Shown here: piece after piece, positions 20,623-30,659 of the stretch
How positions within the stretch are numbered: the stretch's first letter is position 1
How the letters are laid out: each line of letters opens with the position of its first letter
From: Euglena gracilis
Lineage: Eukaryota > Euglenida > Euglenophyceae > Euglenales
Reading direction: 5' to 3'
Assembly: GCA_039621445.1 (NCBI GenBank)
Contig: CP154955.1
Coordinates: forward strand, 24,080,064 to 24,144,063
DNA length: 64,000 bases
Translations under genes and position numbers: made by a program
The notes under the pieces: model-generated
The model's database searches: none
What the model was told of the DNA's origin: nothing
The model's input: only the letters and a program-made list of their open reading frames with translations

Positions 20623-22177
20623 CCCTCCTCCGAAGGGTTATGTTGGGTGTTGCAGTTGAAAAGTGCCTGTTTTCCAAAAGGGAACTTTACCACCTCCCCC
20701 CCACCCTAATTGAACCCCCCCCTTAGGGTTGTGCCTGGACTGGAAAAATAAAATATTTTTCAATTCAATTGAAAAATTTCATGAAAAATTTCAAAAAATT
20801 GAAAAATATTTTGAAAAATAAGACGGAGCTTGTTCATGGGCCGTAAAGGAAATCCCAATGTCAACGCATGCATTTGGGAAATGAATTTGACCAACCCTAG
20901 GGGTGGAGGTTGTAAGACTCTAAAGTGCCTTTGTGTGGCTGAATTTCAGTTCAAAATCGTGATTTGCTTCTACACTCCAATGAAATGATACACCAACAAA
21001 AACCCGTGGCCATGTAAATCTTGTAGACCCCCCCCCGGAGTTCTGTTATCAGGGCTAATAGAAAACAAACCCGGAACCCCCCCTCCCCCCCTTGTTCGGT
21101 TAACTTCGGAAGTGAACAGGGATTGGTGCACCCGTACTGCAGGGGTAGTGTGGCCAAGTACACCCCGTGTACCTGGCTGTACTTGTTCACTTCGGCCGAA
21201 AACCAGAACGATGGGAGTACACCAATTAAGGCACTTTTCAAAAAAAAATTCAGCGCCTTCGACGCCAGACCCCCACTCCGGGAGTCAACATATCCAGTTC
21301 ATTTTGGAAGTGAACAGGGGTTCTCAGCCCCCTCTCCCCCCCCCGTGTACCTGGGCTCCGGGGGGAACTGTGGCCCAAATACTCCCACACATTTTCCATC
21401 TGGGGACCACTAGCAAGGCAAGGATGGCCGAGCCGCGCTCCCTGATGAACTTAGTCTGCCTTCGGCCTCAATGGAGGCTAGGCGCGCCGCTCGGGGGTGT
21501 CCCCCTCCCCCCCTGCGCGGCCCCTGCGCGGCCGCCCGCGCGGCCGCTCGCCCCCCCTACCCCCCCTCCCCCCACTGTGCCTAGCACAGCCAAGAAAAAA
21601 AATTTGTGAAAAATTGCGACTTTTTTGAGGCCCAAAAATGACCAAAAATGACCATTTTCGGACATAAAATGGCAAATTTGGGGGCCGTGCGCTCTGCGCG
21701 CGGCCAAAAAAAGCACTTTTTTGGTCAAAAATGGCCCAAAAAATAGCAAAAAATGACCACTTTTTGGACCCGAAAATCACACCCCGATTTTGGGAAATTT
21801 ACACATCTCATTTTAGTCGGTATATCAGGGTCTCACATCACCCACCATACCAGCGATGAGCAACAAGCCTCGACACGTAGGTACATTTAACGGAGAGAGT
21901 GGAAAAAAATCGTTTCCGAGTCTCTTGCGGACCCCCCCTTCACACCCCTCTCCCCCCCTTCTCCCCCCCCCACCCCGCCGCGGACGCTCGCCCCCCCCGC
22001 CCCCCCCACCCCCCCCCCCCCCCCCCCCGCTGTGGCCTAGCCTCCAATTGGGGGGTGGCTATGGTTTCACAGAACAGGCGCAAAGAGAAGACATTGTCCA
22101 AAAAATTTTTGTAAATAGACCCCCGAATGGAGGCTTTGGAAGGCATTTGGGGGTTTTTGAGCCATTTTCCTTCATAC
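20623..22177. other. Repeat-rich non-coding stretch
   Basis: It contains an inverted pair (CGGAAGTGAACA at about 21106 and TGTTCACTTCGG at about 21184), a second GGAAGTGAACAGGG at 21306, and two C-rich/GCGCGGCCGC blocks at 21490-21580 and 21930-22040. Frames across the C-rich blocks are compositional. No gene is visible. Confidence 0.5.
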
Positions 22178-22234
22178 CATCCCCCCCCATTATGTACCCC
22201 CTGGGGGGGAGGTACATAATGGGGGGGATGGTAG
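22178..22234. repeat. Palindrome CCATCCCCCCCATTATGTAC / mirror
   Basis: The CCCCCATTATGTACCCC arm is followed immediately by GGTACATAATGGGGG, forming a near-perfect inverted repeat. A related block lies at 22437-22522 with the same GTACATGATGGGGG motif. Confidence 0.85.
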
Positions 22235-22734
22235 CTCACTGTCATAACCCTTTTTCTAAAGAATTTCCCAAAAAAATGCTCAAAAATCGACGTTTTTGGG
22301 ACGTTTTCAAAAAGTGATATTTGGCAAATGTGCTGAAAATTGACCATTTATTGCAAACATCCAAAAAAAGTTGCCAAAAATGACCCCTTTTGGGTTGTTC
22401 GGTCAGGGTTGGGAAGGGGACCTGGGTACCCCCCCCCCATTGTGTACCTCCCCCCCCATTTTGTACCTCCCCCCAATTTCGGCCTCCCGGGGGGAGGTAC
22501 ATGATGGGGGGGGGGATGGTACTTGAATGAATTTTTTTCGAGGGGGGCTTAAAAAAATTTTAGAGGGCCAAAATCCGTCGTGTTGGCCACCCATTTCAGT
22601 GGAAAAATCCCTTTTTGTAGCTCAAGTGTTTGTGAGCCCCAATGTCACAATGTTGGCAAGATCGCCCGAGTGAGAAATTGGTGATGGACTTTTTGGTGGT
22701 CGCTGGCAACCATTTTGGCGTTCTGGTGACCAGT

Positions 22735-22907
22735 TGCACAAAATCGCGCACAAATTCGCGCACAAATTCGCGCACAAATTCGCGCACAAGTTCGCGCACA
22801 AATTCGCGCACAAATTCGCGCACAAATTCCTGCACAAATTCCCGCACAAACTCGCGCACAAACTCGCGCACAAATTCGCGCACAAATTCGCGCACAAATT
22901 CCCCCCA
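22735..22907 (+). repeat. 12-bp minisatellite CGCGCACAAATT
   Basis: About 14 tandem copies of a 12-bp unit with few point differences. Since 12 is divisible by three, several frames on both strands stay open and give tetrapeptide-repeat 'proteins'; these are not convincing genes. Flanks have no start or splice context. Confidence 0.95.
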
Positions 22908-23146
22908 TTGTACAGGACAGAAGAATGGGGGTGCAACCCCCCTCATTTCCCACCACTTTGAGACAATTCGTGGAAAATGAAAGAAAAAAAAGGCGAAACT
23001 GGCGAAATCCCACAGAATAATCTAAAAAAAAAATACGGTCTTTTTGATCAGATACGTTGAAAATGCAACCCAAAATAGGAGGGCAAAGAGACATTGAGGC
23101 ATTGAAAACCCTTTTTGTCCTTGTGACCGTGAATAGAGGTCCGGCG

Positions 23147-23236
23147 CCTGCCCTGTATTTCGTGGGTGTGAACACGAAATACAGGGCAGTATTTTATATT
23201 CACAAATACAGGCTGTATTTGTGAATTGGATTTTCA
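23147..23236. repeat. Two adjacent palindromes
   Basis: CTGCCCTGTATTTCGTG pairs with CACGAAATACAGGGCAG, and ATTCACAAATACAG pairs with CTGTATTTGTGAAT directly beside it. The first arm resembles the GCCCTGAAATTCGTGGTCAT block at 23278 and 25670 (reversed). Confidence 0.85.
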
Positions 23237-23658
23237 GAAAATTTTGGGCAAAAAAACGTGTTCAGCCCGCCAAATGCCTGCCCTGAAATTCGTGGTCATG
23301 AACACGTTTTCAATGAGGGCATTTGTGAGTGCCAGACGGTAGACTGGGGGGGGGGTCCTGGGTGGTCGGCCGACTGGGCCTGGTCGGCAGCTAGTCGGCG
23401 AGACGGGGGGGGGGGGGGGTCCTGGGTGGTCGGCCGACTAGTCGGCCGACCACCCACTCTGATGTAGTTTTTGCGAAAATTTTGCCGACTTTTAAGCCCC
23501 CACCCTTAGAAAAGTTTTTGTCTAAATCACCCCAAAACCAGTCAAAACCCACCCAAATGGCTCCAGAACCCCCCAATCGGGGGTGAATATGCAAAAAAAT
23601 TGGGGGAAAATGTCCATTTTGGGCCACTTTTGGCAAAAGAACACCTCTCTCCGTTGTA

Positions 23659-23717
23659 TATAACGTGACCCCCCCCTATATATGTCACCCACCCCTAATT
23701 GTCGCCCCCCCCCCCAG
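23659..23717 (+). mobile_element. Terminal fragment of the pogo-like element
   Basis: TAACGTGACCCCCCCCTATA, a TGTCACCC block and CCCCTAATTGTCGCCCC match the TIR region of the element at 17497. The rest is missing and another repeat follows at once. Confidence 0.7.
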
Positions 23718-23765
23718 TGGCAAACGGTAGACTGGGGGGGGTCCTGGGTGGCTCCCGGATCTGGC

Positions 23766-24040
23766 CTGGGGGGGGGGGGGTTGTGGGCAGACCCTAGGGT
23801 CTGCCCACGGTCGCCAAAGGTCGCTATGGGTATTTCCTACTCAGTCTTTTTTGCATTGTAGCGGCGTAGGCAACTGTTCCAGGGCCCTAAAAAAAAAAAA
23901 TCCCTTGTGTGTGCAACACCTTTTGTGTGTATGTTGCGCTAATTTGCCGTGGAGCGCATTTTTTGACATCGACCCACCCACGACCTTTGGCGACCTTTGG
24001 CGACCCTAGGGTCTGCCCACAACCCCCCCCCCCCCCAGGC
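23766..24040. mobile_element. CCTGGGG-ended MITE, copy 1
   Basis: It starts CCTGGG plus a G-run and TTGTGGGCAGACCCTAGG, and ends in the reverse complement (CCTAGGGTCTGCCCACAACC, C-run, AGG). The interior contains CCAGGGCCCTAAAAAAAA and TTGCGCTAA blocks that recur, inverted, in the copy at 24321-24600. Confidence 0.7.
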
Positions 24041-24320
24041 CAAATCTACCCCCCGTCCTGGGGGGTCGGCCGACTAGTCGGCCGACCACCCAATTGGTCG
24101 GCCGACTAGGCCTGGTCGGCAGCTAGTCGGCGAGACAGGGGGGGGGGGGGGTCCTGGGTGGTCGGCCGACTAGTCGGCCGACCACCCACTCTAATGTAGT
24201 TACGGGCCAGTCTGAGGAGAAGTGTTCTTTTACCAAAAGTGGCCCAAAATGGACATTTTGCCCCCAGTTTTTTGCATATTCACCCCCGACTGGGGGGGTT
24301 CGGGAGGGGGGTAGATTTAT

Positions 24321-24600
24321 CCTGGGGGGGGGGGTAGTGGGGGTCGACCATGGTCGCTCTCGGTCGCCCTCGGTCGCCCTCGGTCGTGGGGGGGGGTCGA
24401 TGTCAAAATGTGCGCTACATGCAAAATTTGCGCAACATACAAGCAAAAGGAGTTACACACATAAAGGGATTTTTTTTATTAGGGCCCTGGAACAGTTGCA
24501 CACGGCGCTATATGCAAAAAAAGGCGAAAAAAAACTCAGTAGGAATCACCCATAGCGACCGAGAGCGACCATGGTCGACCCCCACTACCCCCCCCCCCAG
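24321..24600. mobile_element. CCTGGGG-ended MITE, copy 2 (inverted)
   Basis: It starts CCTGGG plus a G-run and TAGTGGGGGTCGACCATGGTC and ends in its reverse complement. The interior carries TTAGGGCCCTGGAACAGTTG, the reverse complement of the copy 1 block. Confidence 0.7.
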
Positions 24601-24666
24601 GCCAGATCCAGGAGCCGGTTCTGGAGCCATTTGGGTGTTGGATTTACAATATATAAGTCAAAATTT

Positions 24667-24985
24667 GCACAAAAAGGACTTAGCCCTCCAATTATATTGC
24701 CAACACAGAAGGGATTTTGTTATTTGAGGGGGGGGTGCGGGGGGCGGAGCCCCCCCCCCCCCGCCTATGCCAAAGGGAGCCACAAAAACGACTTAGCCCC
24801 GGAGGATGTTGCCAACATAGAAGGGGATTTGTTAGTTGAGGGGGGGGAGCGGGGGTGGGGGGGGGGGGGGAGCCCCCCCTGCCTATGCCAAAGTGAGCCA
24901 CAAAAACGACTTAGCCCCCGAGTATGTTGCCAATATAGAAGGGATTTTGTTATCTGGGCTCGGGTGGGGGTGGAGGGGGGAGTTT
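24667..24985 (+). repeat. Tandem repeat, about 115-119-bp unit, three copies
   Basis: The unit CACAAAAACGACTTAGCCCC ... TGCCAACATAGAAGGGATTT ... G-run/C-run ... GCCTATGCCAAAGTGAGC starts at about 24667, 24780 and 24899. The third copy is partial. Confidence 0.85.
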
Positions 24986-25184
24986 TCAGCCTGTCCTGAT
25001 GCAGAATGCTTGCATTTCTAAAGGATTTTCATGTAATCCCTGTTTCGTCATTGGTTTTTTACCCCTCCGGACCCTATCAAGGGCCCACCGACCCCCCACC
25101 GACCAAAGATTTCCATCTGAGGGTGTTCCTATTGGTGTAAGGCACTTAGGCAGTCGGGACACAGCACGGGGCACAGGGGGTTGG

Positions 25185-25601
25185 TCAGGGGACCACACAT
25201 TGTTCGATGACGCTCGCCTCATCGAACAACAGGCTGGGTTCCACCTCCCATCCCATCCAGGCAACAAAGAAAGCATCCAGCTCAGGATAACAGGCTTGCC
25301 GATGTTGACACAGTTTGGCGAACTCCAAACAGTTGGCAACAGCAGCAAGCTCTGCACCTACGGAGCCGGACTTTTTCTTTGTGTTGCCCTGTGCCAGCAA
25401 GGTGCCATGAAGGGGGTCCGTCCTAGGGGGAGGTGGCAAAAGACCATTCACAAAGTTTGCCGTGCGTTTGGCCATACTGGGAGGGCTGCGGAAAAAAGAA
25501 AAAAAAGAAGAAGAAAAGGGGGGTGACACGTTTTCAATGAGGGCATTTGTGGCAATGACACGTTTTCCATTAAGGCATTTGTGTTCAGGCACGTTTTCCA
25601 T
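25185..25601 (-). CDS. Unassigned ORF, strand ambiguous
   Basis: The minus-strand frame (138 aa) has a protein-like central part (GAELAAVANCLEFAKLCQHR, then a hydrophobic/acidic stretch with FDEASVIEQ). A plus-strand frame over 24999-25526 is also open, so one strand is a shadow. I favour the minus strand for its composition, but see no domain or clear splice sites. The N-terminal third is low-complexity. Confidence 0.25.
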   Translation of the reverse strand: MENVPEHKCLNGKRVIATNALIENVSPPFSSSFFSFFRSPPSMAKRTANFVNGLLPPPPRTDPLHGTLLAQGNTKKKSGSVGAELAAVANCLEFAKLCQHRQACYPELDAFFVAWMGWEVEPSLLFDEASVIEQCVVP

Positions 25602-25715
25602 TAGGGCGCCGTTTTTGGGGTCCGAATTTCACAAATTCGCGTTTTTGACCCCTTGCGTGAATCATGACCACGAATTTCAGGGCAGGCATTTGGCGGGCTC
25701 TGAACACGTTTTTAA

Positions 25716-25789
25716 ACAAATTGTGGCTGAGCCCAGATTTCAGCCTGAACACGTTTTCAGGCTGAAATCTGGGCTCAGCCACAATTTGT
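25716..25789. repeat. Perfect 34-bp-arm hairpin
   Basis: Arms 25716-25749 and 25756-25789 are exact reverse complements with a 6-nt loop (CACGTT). GAACACGTTTT motifs sit on both the left flank and at the loop. Confidence 0.95.
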
Positions 25790-25883
25790 GTGTAAAAAAA
25801 AGGCCCCAAAAGTGCCCTAAACCATAGCTTGAAGCGCATCAATGAAATACAGGGCAGGCGCTTACCGTAATTTATGGTTTACG

Positions 25884-25982
25884 AAAAATCGTGGGCTATA
25901 ACCCGTATACGGGGCGTATAACAGGTCAAGGGCGCCCTTGACCCGTTGTACGGCCTGTACACGGGTTATGCCCACGATTTTT
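25884..25982. repeat. Imperfect palindrome of about 99 bp
   Basis: The arm AAAAATCGTGGGCTATAACC pairs with the distal GGGTTATGCCCACGATTTTT around a perfect CAAGGGCGCCCTTG core. Internal mismatches cluster at GTATAC/GTACAC. Confidence 0.85.
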
Positions 25983-26542
25983 AGAAAATATTTGTTGCAA
26001 TTGCGGAAAACGAGGCGAAAAAAGTAGCAGATGAACACCTTGGATTTCTTGTGTTTTGAAGCATTTCAATGGCAACTGTCTCGGGATAGGCAGTGCAGTT
26101 GGCCATTTTCGGGCCCCCTCCCCCCCTGTACGGGACAGAAAAACGGGGGTCTAGACCCCTCCCCCCTGCCTTGTCTCCATTGATGCAAGTCATTTGGCTT
26201 TTGGTTCACTTCAAATTGTCAAGGGCATACTTTCTAACGACTTCCATGCCACTCCTGAAAGAGGGGGGGAAACACGGGATAGTGCAAACAAACAACTGAA
26301 CTGTTTGCAAGGAGGCCCACATTGTAAAAAAAACGCATATGCCATGAAGGGAGCCCACTTAAGTGGGGTGTTGTGGGAAGTATGTTTGGGGTGTGGGGTG
26401 TGTGGGGGTGTGGGGGGCACTGTGGGTGCTGTGGGACTCCACTTTACGCCATCACTCGCAAAAAATGACAGATAGAAACCGTGTTTGGGCCGATTTCGAG
26501 ACTTTAAAAGTCTTAAATCCTCGCCCAAAACACGGTTTCAAA

Positions 26543-26659
26543 CAAGAACAGTGTTTTGGGCCAAGGTTTTAGGGGGGCCCAGGGGCGACCGCGGCGCCTT
26601 CGGCGCCGCGGTCCCCGCCCCTGGGCTCCCCCTAACTCTTGGCCCAAACACAGTTCTTG
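26543..26659. repeat. Fold-back element FB, copy 2
   Basis: The left arm AAGAACAGTGTTTTGGGCCA pairs with TTGGCCCAAACACAGTTCTT around GCGGCGCCTTCGGCGCCGC. Sequence just upstream (GATTTCGAGACTTTAAAAG) is shared with copy 3. Confidence 0.85.
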
Positions 26660-26861
26660 ACACAGACTTTGGTAAGCAAAATTGAAAACAAAAAAGGTGC
26701 AAAAATACCTGTCGGTTTTGGAACGGAAGCTTGGGAGTCAAAACAGGAGTATTTTTCTTTTTGAATGAAGGTTCCTTGAAAAGTGAAAACCCTTCTCCGT
26801 GAAATTTGGGGACATTGGACACAGCACTGATGGTTAGGATGATATTTTTTTTTAGTTGTGG

Positions 26862-27178
26862 TTAGGATGATATGAAGGGGGCGGGATCACACCTTTGCAA
26901 TGGTTTGATTGATGCCCACTTCTTCCGCAAACGAAGCATATCGCTGCAAGCAGTGTCGTTTCGAGATTGTGGTGTTTGGGCTACCTGCCATGCGGAGTGT
27001 GAAACGGTTCGCGATGAGAGTTCCATTTTCGAAATCAGAAACCGCCCGTCAACTGCAGTCCGGTTTTTCAAAAAATCTGAACAAGAAACATCCACGGCTG
27101 CTTTTCTCGTCTATTTTTCCGAATTGTTTGACAGTTCCGATGGAACAATGTGTCAAGCGCTTAATTTTTTTCTTCTGC
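26862..27178. other. Open block upstream of the Kazal exon, strand ambiguous
   Basis: Plus (DAHFFRKRSISLQAVSF...) and minus (FLKNRTAVDGRFLISK...) frames are both open over about 26870-27095. The end (27150-27180) is a T/C-rich tract and AG that serve as the acceptor of the following exon. I cannot tell whether an exon lies here. Confidence 0.3.
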
Positions 27179-27183
27179 AGAGG

Positions 27184-27903
27184 ATGATCCGTTTTTCAGG
27201 AATTTGTGCTGTCACGTTCTTGTATTTGGATAAATTTATTTTCACTTTTGCCGCCAGAACTTCTCGGGTTAGTTCGGCTTCAGTGGCTTCAATCAGTCCC
27301 CCATATTGTCAGCCGGGAGTGGCGTGCCACGATTACGCAGCGAAGTGCTGCATTGGGAACACAACTTACTACTGTGTTGGTGATGATTCTTCTCTTGCCT
27401 GGCAGCTTGCACCTGGTGAAACCTGCACCATCTGTGAAAAGCCATGCTTCTCCTTCTGGGATCCCAGATGTGGAACAGATGGAATCACATATCAGAATCA
27501 ATGCTACCTCGAGAACGCCATCTGTCGAAAAAGCAATTTGAAGCTATCCCATGAAGGAGAATGCATTGGACCTGGAGCTTGCCGTTTGGGTTGTGGCGAT
27601 GGTTTCCAGCTCTCATATGGTGCTGTCAGTGGTGTTACAGGTGCCTACGCTGTTTCGGCCTGTGGACAACCTGCAGCTTGCGTCCCTTCACTGAGCAATT
27701 GTGCGAAAGCCTGCCCATACGGCTATTATCTTTGTGCAGGGTATGACACCACTTGTTTGCAACACTCAGCGTGTGGCGAAACCATTTGGTGCAAACCACA
27801 GCCTCTTATGCCTTCTCAATGCAATGGTGTCATGTGTGCCGACCAGGACTCATTGCATGCACAAAATAGACCCATACACACTGCCCCTGCAAGTGTGCAC
27901 TAA
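27184..27903 (+). CDS. Cys-rich protein with a Kazal-type domain
   Basis: The frame of 239 residues opens just after a good acceptor (TTTTTTTCTTCTGCAG). ATG 27184 is followed by a hydrophobic stretch (FSGICAVTFLYLDKFIFTF) that could be a signal sequence or anchor. The body is Cys-rich. A Kazal module is clear: CEKPCFSFWDPRCGTDGITY then QNQCYLENAIC and a last Cys in SHEGEC, with spacing C-x3-C-x7-C-x6-Y-x3-C-x6-C. Kazal modules bind and inhibit serine proteases outside the cell. It is preceded by a Cys motif (CCIGNTTYYCVG) and followed by two or three Cys-rich repeats (CGDGFQLSY, CPYGYYLCAGYD). TAA closes the frame at 27901-27903, but a splice site may come earlier and join it to the EGF exons downstream. 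It could instead be a short stand-alone secreted protein. Confidence 0.7.
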   Translation: MIRFSGICAVTFLYLDKFIFTFAARTSRVSSASVASISPPYCQPGVACHDYAAKCCIGNTTYYCVGDDSSLAWQLAPGETCTICEKPCFSFWDPRCGTDGITYQNQCYLENAICRKSNLKLSHEGECIGPGACRLGCGDGFQLSYGAVSGVTGAYAVSACGQPAACVPSLSNCAKACPYGYYLCAGYDTTCLQHSACGETIWCKPQPLMPSQCNGVMCADQDSLHAQNRPIHTAPASVH

Positions 27904-28167
27904 AATGAGGGGTGGTTGTTTGATTTCAACTGCCCAAAAGGACAAAATTAGTGGCACAATTATTTTTCGCTTTTCACCAATCCAGCGTCCACCTTCCAGC
28001 CAGCTTGCCTCTTTCTATGGTCTGATGTTTCTTAGGTCTTAGGGTCTTAGATTTTTTTCTATTGCAGCCTGGGGTGACCACAATGCCTTCAGGATTTTTT
28101 TGAGTCCAATTTTCGGCTGATTTCGAGACTAAAGCGTCTTGTCTTCGCCCTAAACAAGGATTTAGAC

Positions 28168-28285
28168 CAAGAACAGTGCCTTGGCCAAGGCTTCAGAGGG
28201 GCCTGGGGGACCACAGCGTATTCTGCGCCGCAGTCCCCGCCCCCAGGCTCACCCTGACTCTTGGCCCAGGCACAGTACTTGGCAT
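28168..28285. repeat. Fold-back element FB, copy 3
   Basis: The most diverged copy: CCAAGAACAGTGCCTTGGCC pairs with GGCCCAGGCACAGTACTTGG. The GC core is degraded (GCGTATTCTGCGCCGC). Confidence 0.75.
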
Positions 28286-29010
28286 AAGGTACCCGTTCCA
28301 GCTGCCAGCCGGCTGGATTTGGACCCCCCAACCACCTTTTTTCCAGCCAGCACCTTTTTCCAGCTGGCTTGCGTGACCCCCCCCCCCCCCGGTCCTCAAC
28401 AGTGTTTCAGGTGAAATTATTGGGAATTGAAAATGAATGGAAGTATTTCAGTTGCATTTTGGCTGCAAAAGGGCCAAAATCCCCATTCAGGGTTTGCATC
28501 CAATGCCGTTTCGAATTTAAAATTCGCCGGATAATAAAACGCCAATCCAATTGTGCACAAAACATTCTCCAATTCTGAACAGCCCAAAATTCAGGGGTTG
28601 GGCCCCCCTCCCATTTGTCCCAAAGGGCCTGCCTTCCAACTTCTTAGCAAAAGGAAATCCTTTGGTACAACGGGAACCCAATAATCACATTTGTCTTTTC
28701 TAAACAATCAGAAAACGAGTGAGGTGTCTTTGGGATGCCTTGCAGTTCGCAGCAAGGGGCTTACAAAATTCTTTCATCGTGTTTTGAGCTTCCAGCTGAC
28801 ATGGCGCTTTTTTTTTGAAGTCAAAAAAATCACTGGTGATGAAAGCTCGGTTCAGGGTCAAAGCAGAGGCCTCAGTTGGCCAGTGTCAGGGTTCCTGTTA
28901 AGCCAGGCAGGTTTCAGGTTTGGGCTTGGAGTCCGGCTTCAGGATGGGGTCAGGGCCAGGGTTGGGGTTGGATGGCTCACCTGACCGCACCCGAACCCAA
29001 ACCCCTGATC

Positions 29011-29242
29011 GGTACTTGTCTGTTATCGCACGACATACCCCCTTTTGGTTATCGCACGACGCCCTTTTTTTGGGTTAATATGGGGTTATTGAAGGAGTAG
29101 GGTTAGGTGCGCACAGGCCATGTTGCGCTACATGGCCTGTGCGCACCTAACCCTACTCCTTAAATAACCCCATAGGACTAAAAATAAGGTGTCGTGCGAT
29201 AACCAAAAGGGGGGGTATGTCGTGCGATAACAGACAAGTACC
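29011..29242. mobile_element. 232-bp fold-back element with 8-bp target duplication
   Basis: It is nearly one perfect palindrome: arms of about 110 bp starting GGTACTTGTCTGTTATCGCA and meeting at CATG-TTGCGCTA-CATG. The motif TTATCGCACGAC occurs twice in each arm, possible transposase-binding repeats. Flanks are the identical 8-mer CCCTGATC at 29003-29010 and 29243-29250. There is no coding capacity. The near-identity of the arms suggests recent insertion or repair-maintained symmetry. Confidence 0.9.
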
Positions 29243-29513
29243 CCCTGATCTACCCTCACCCCCCCCCCAATTCGGCTCATGCCCGGGCTCCTTCAGACCC
29301 CCAATTCGCTAATTACACCTGCCAAAGAGCCAAAAAGTGTCGAAGGTACCTCGGATTGAGCTTTTTTTTGCCTTGTGACTAATGGGCAAGTCCCCATTTT
29401 CTTTCCTTGGAGTCGGAATAAGAAATTTTTCAAACTTCGAGGAATTGATTGAGGATTGTCCAACATGGATTTTCCCCCTGCACGCGACCGAACAGGAATA
29501 AGTTCCAAGGGGT

Positions 29514-29677
29514 CCTGCTTGCAACAGTGGTATAATGACCTATACCTCGACCTCGTGCATCTGCACCTGCTTGGAGGGCTATTATGGGCAAACATGCAAT
29601 TATCGATACGCAGACAATTGCCAGGGACTATCTTGCGCAAACAATGCCCTCATTGTGGCTGCACAGACCCATTCTAG
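29514..29677 (+). CDS. EGF-like exon
   Basis: Frame 29520 onward reads CNSGIMTYTSTSCICTCLEG then YYGQTCNYRYADNCQG and continues to a GTTGAA donor at 29678. The C-x-C-x-C-x3-G-Y-x-G-x2-C core is the C-terminal half of an EGF module with an extra Cys, followed by the start of the next module (NCQGLSC). EGF modules of this kind lie in secreted or cell-surface proteins. The acceptor is uncertain (AAG before 29509). It probably joins the other EGF exons at 30.7 and 31.8 kb. Confidence 0.55.
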
Positions 29678-30286
29678 GTTGAAAATTGAACAGGCAGCTG
29701 AATAGAATGCTGACGAACAGCGAAATTCTGACCAACCTGAAAGTTTTCATCTCTCTTGACGAAGCCCCCCCTCACACCCTAGATTTCCACACTGTTCTTT
29801 GGTTGGTGGGGGGTCCAGTCCAGGGAGGCGGATACTCCCCCCCCCCCGCACCCTCCCAATCCCTCGCACCCTCCCAATTTTGAACCCTAAACCCGCCCAC
29901 CCATCCTTGAACCCTCCTTGTGCAACCCGAGTCTCCCCCCATTTGCATTTTTTTTGCATTTTTTTTGCATTTATGATTTTTTTGATAAAGTGCCATTTTT
30001 GGCGGGGGGGGGGGTGCAATTTTTTTTTCAGCTGGTGCTTTGCGCCTCCCAGACTGGAGTGGGGGGGGGAGGGGAGGGGTCCGACCCCCTGTCGGTTCCA
30101 GGCTTTTGCTGATGTCGTCCAACGATATGGTATGGCATGGTAACCTCTGTCCTCCAACCGGGGGGGGGGGAGGGGGTCGTTGGACAAGGGGTCAAAAAGA
30201 GTGCCCGGGACCCCCAGGCAATTTTTCCCTTCCGGCGCTTCATGCCGAAAATTTTGGGTAATTTTCACAAATTTTTGCTCGAAAAG

Positions 30287-30405
30287 TGCTCAAGGAGTGG
30301 GCTTTGAAGATTGGCTTCTGCCCAGAAAATGTTGCACAGGTGGCACAGCAGCATTTCAAACACGTGACAGAGGAAGAACTGAAAGAACCTCGACTCAAGT
30401 TTTGA
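30287..30405 (+). CDS. Putative terminal exon, unknown acidic/helical protein
   Basis: From an AG at 30285-30286 the frame reads LKEWALKIGFCPENVAQVAQ then QHFKHVTEEELKEPRLKF and TGA. Composition is that of a normal amphipathic, helical protein and quite unlike the surrounding repeats, so coding origin is likely. The acceptor lacks a long pyrimidine tract. It has no Cys-rich character and so probably does not belong to the EGF gene. I do not recognise the family. Confidence 0.4.
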
Positions 30406-30659
30406 AAAGCAAAGGCTTTTTGTGTCACCTCCTCATAAAAACACAAAGAAACGTCCGACTGGAAAATTTCAATCAAAAGTTTGAAAAGTGAACATTTTTT
30501 CTCAGAGAAAAAACATCGGAGCTCTTCAGCATGCAAGTTGTTGTATTCGATTTTTGTTGTTGTTTTTTTGGAGGGGCATTTGGGTTTTCAGCCATTCACA
30601 CTTAAAGAAGACTTCTTTATTTAAAGAAGACCTTTTGGGATGTTTGTGGGAACAGGGGC

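Larger units (their letters stand above)
23340..24200. mobile_element. Element bounded by GGTCGGCCGACTAGTCGGCC palindromes
   Basis: The 24-bp perfect palindrome centred on CTAG occurs at about 23429, 24065 and 24161, each beside GTCCTGGGTGGTC-like sequence and CAGCTAGTCGGCGAGAC. Sequence at 23575-23652 reappears inverted at 24208-24300. The pattern fits a fold-back element with another element nested inside. Confidence 0.55.

Noticed and set aside
22735-22907. CRISPR array
   Set aside because: The 12-bp units are directly adjacent with no unique spacers, and the genome is eukaryotic.
22596-23175. Ala/Asn/Cys and Arg/Thr/Asn/Ser repeat proteins
   Set aside because: Artefacts of the 12-bp minisatellite.
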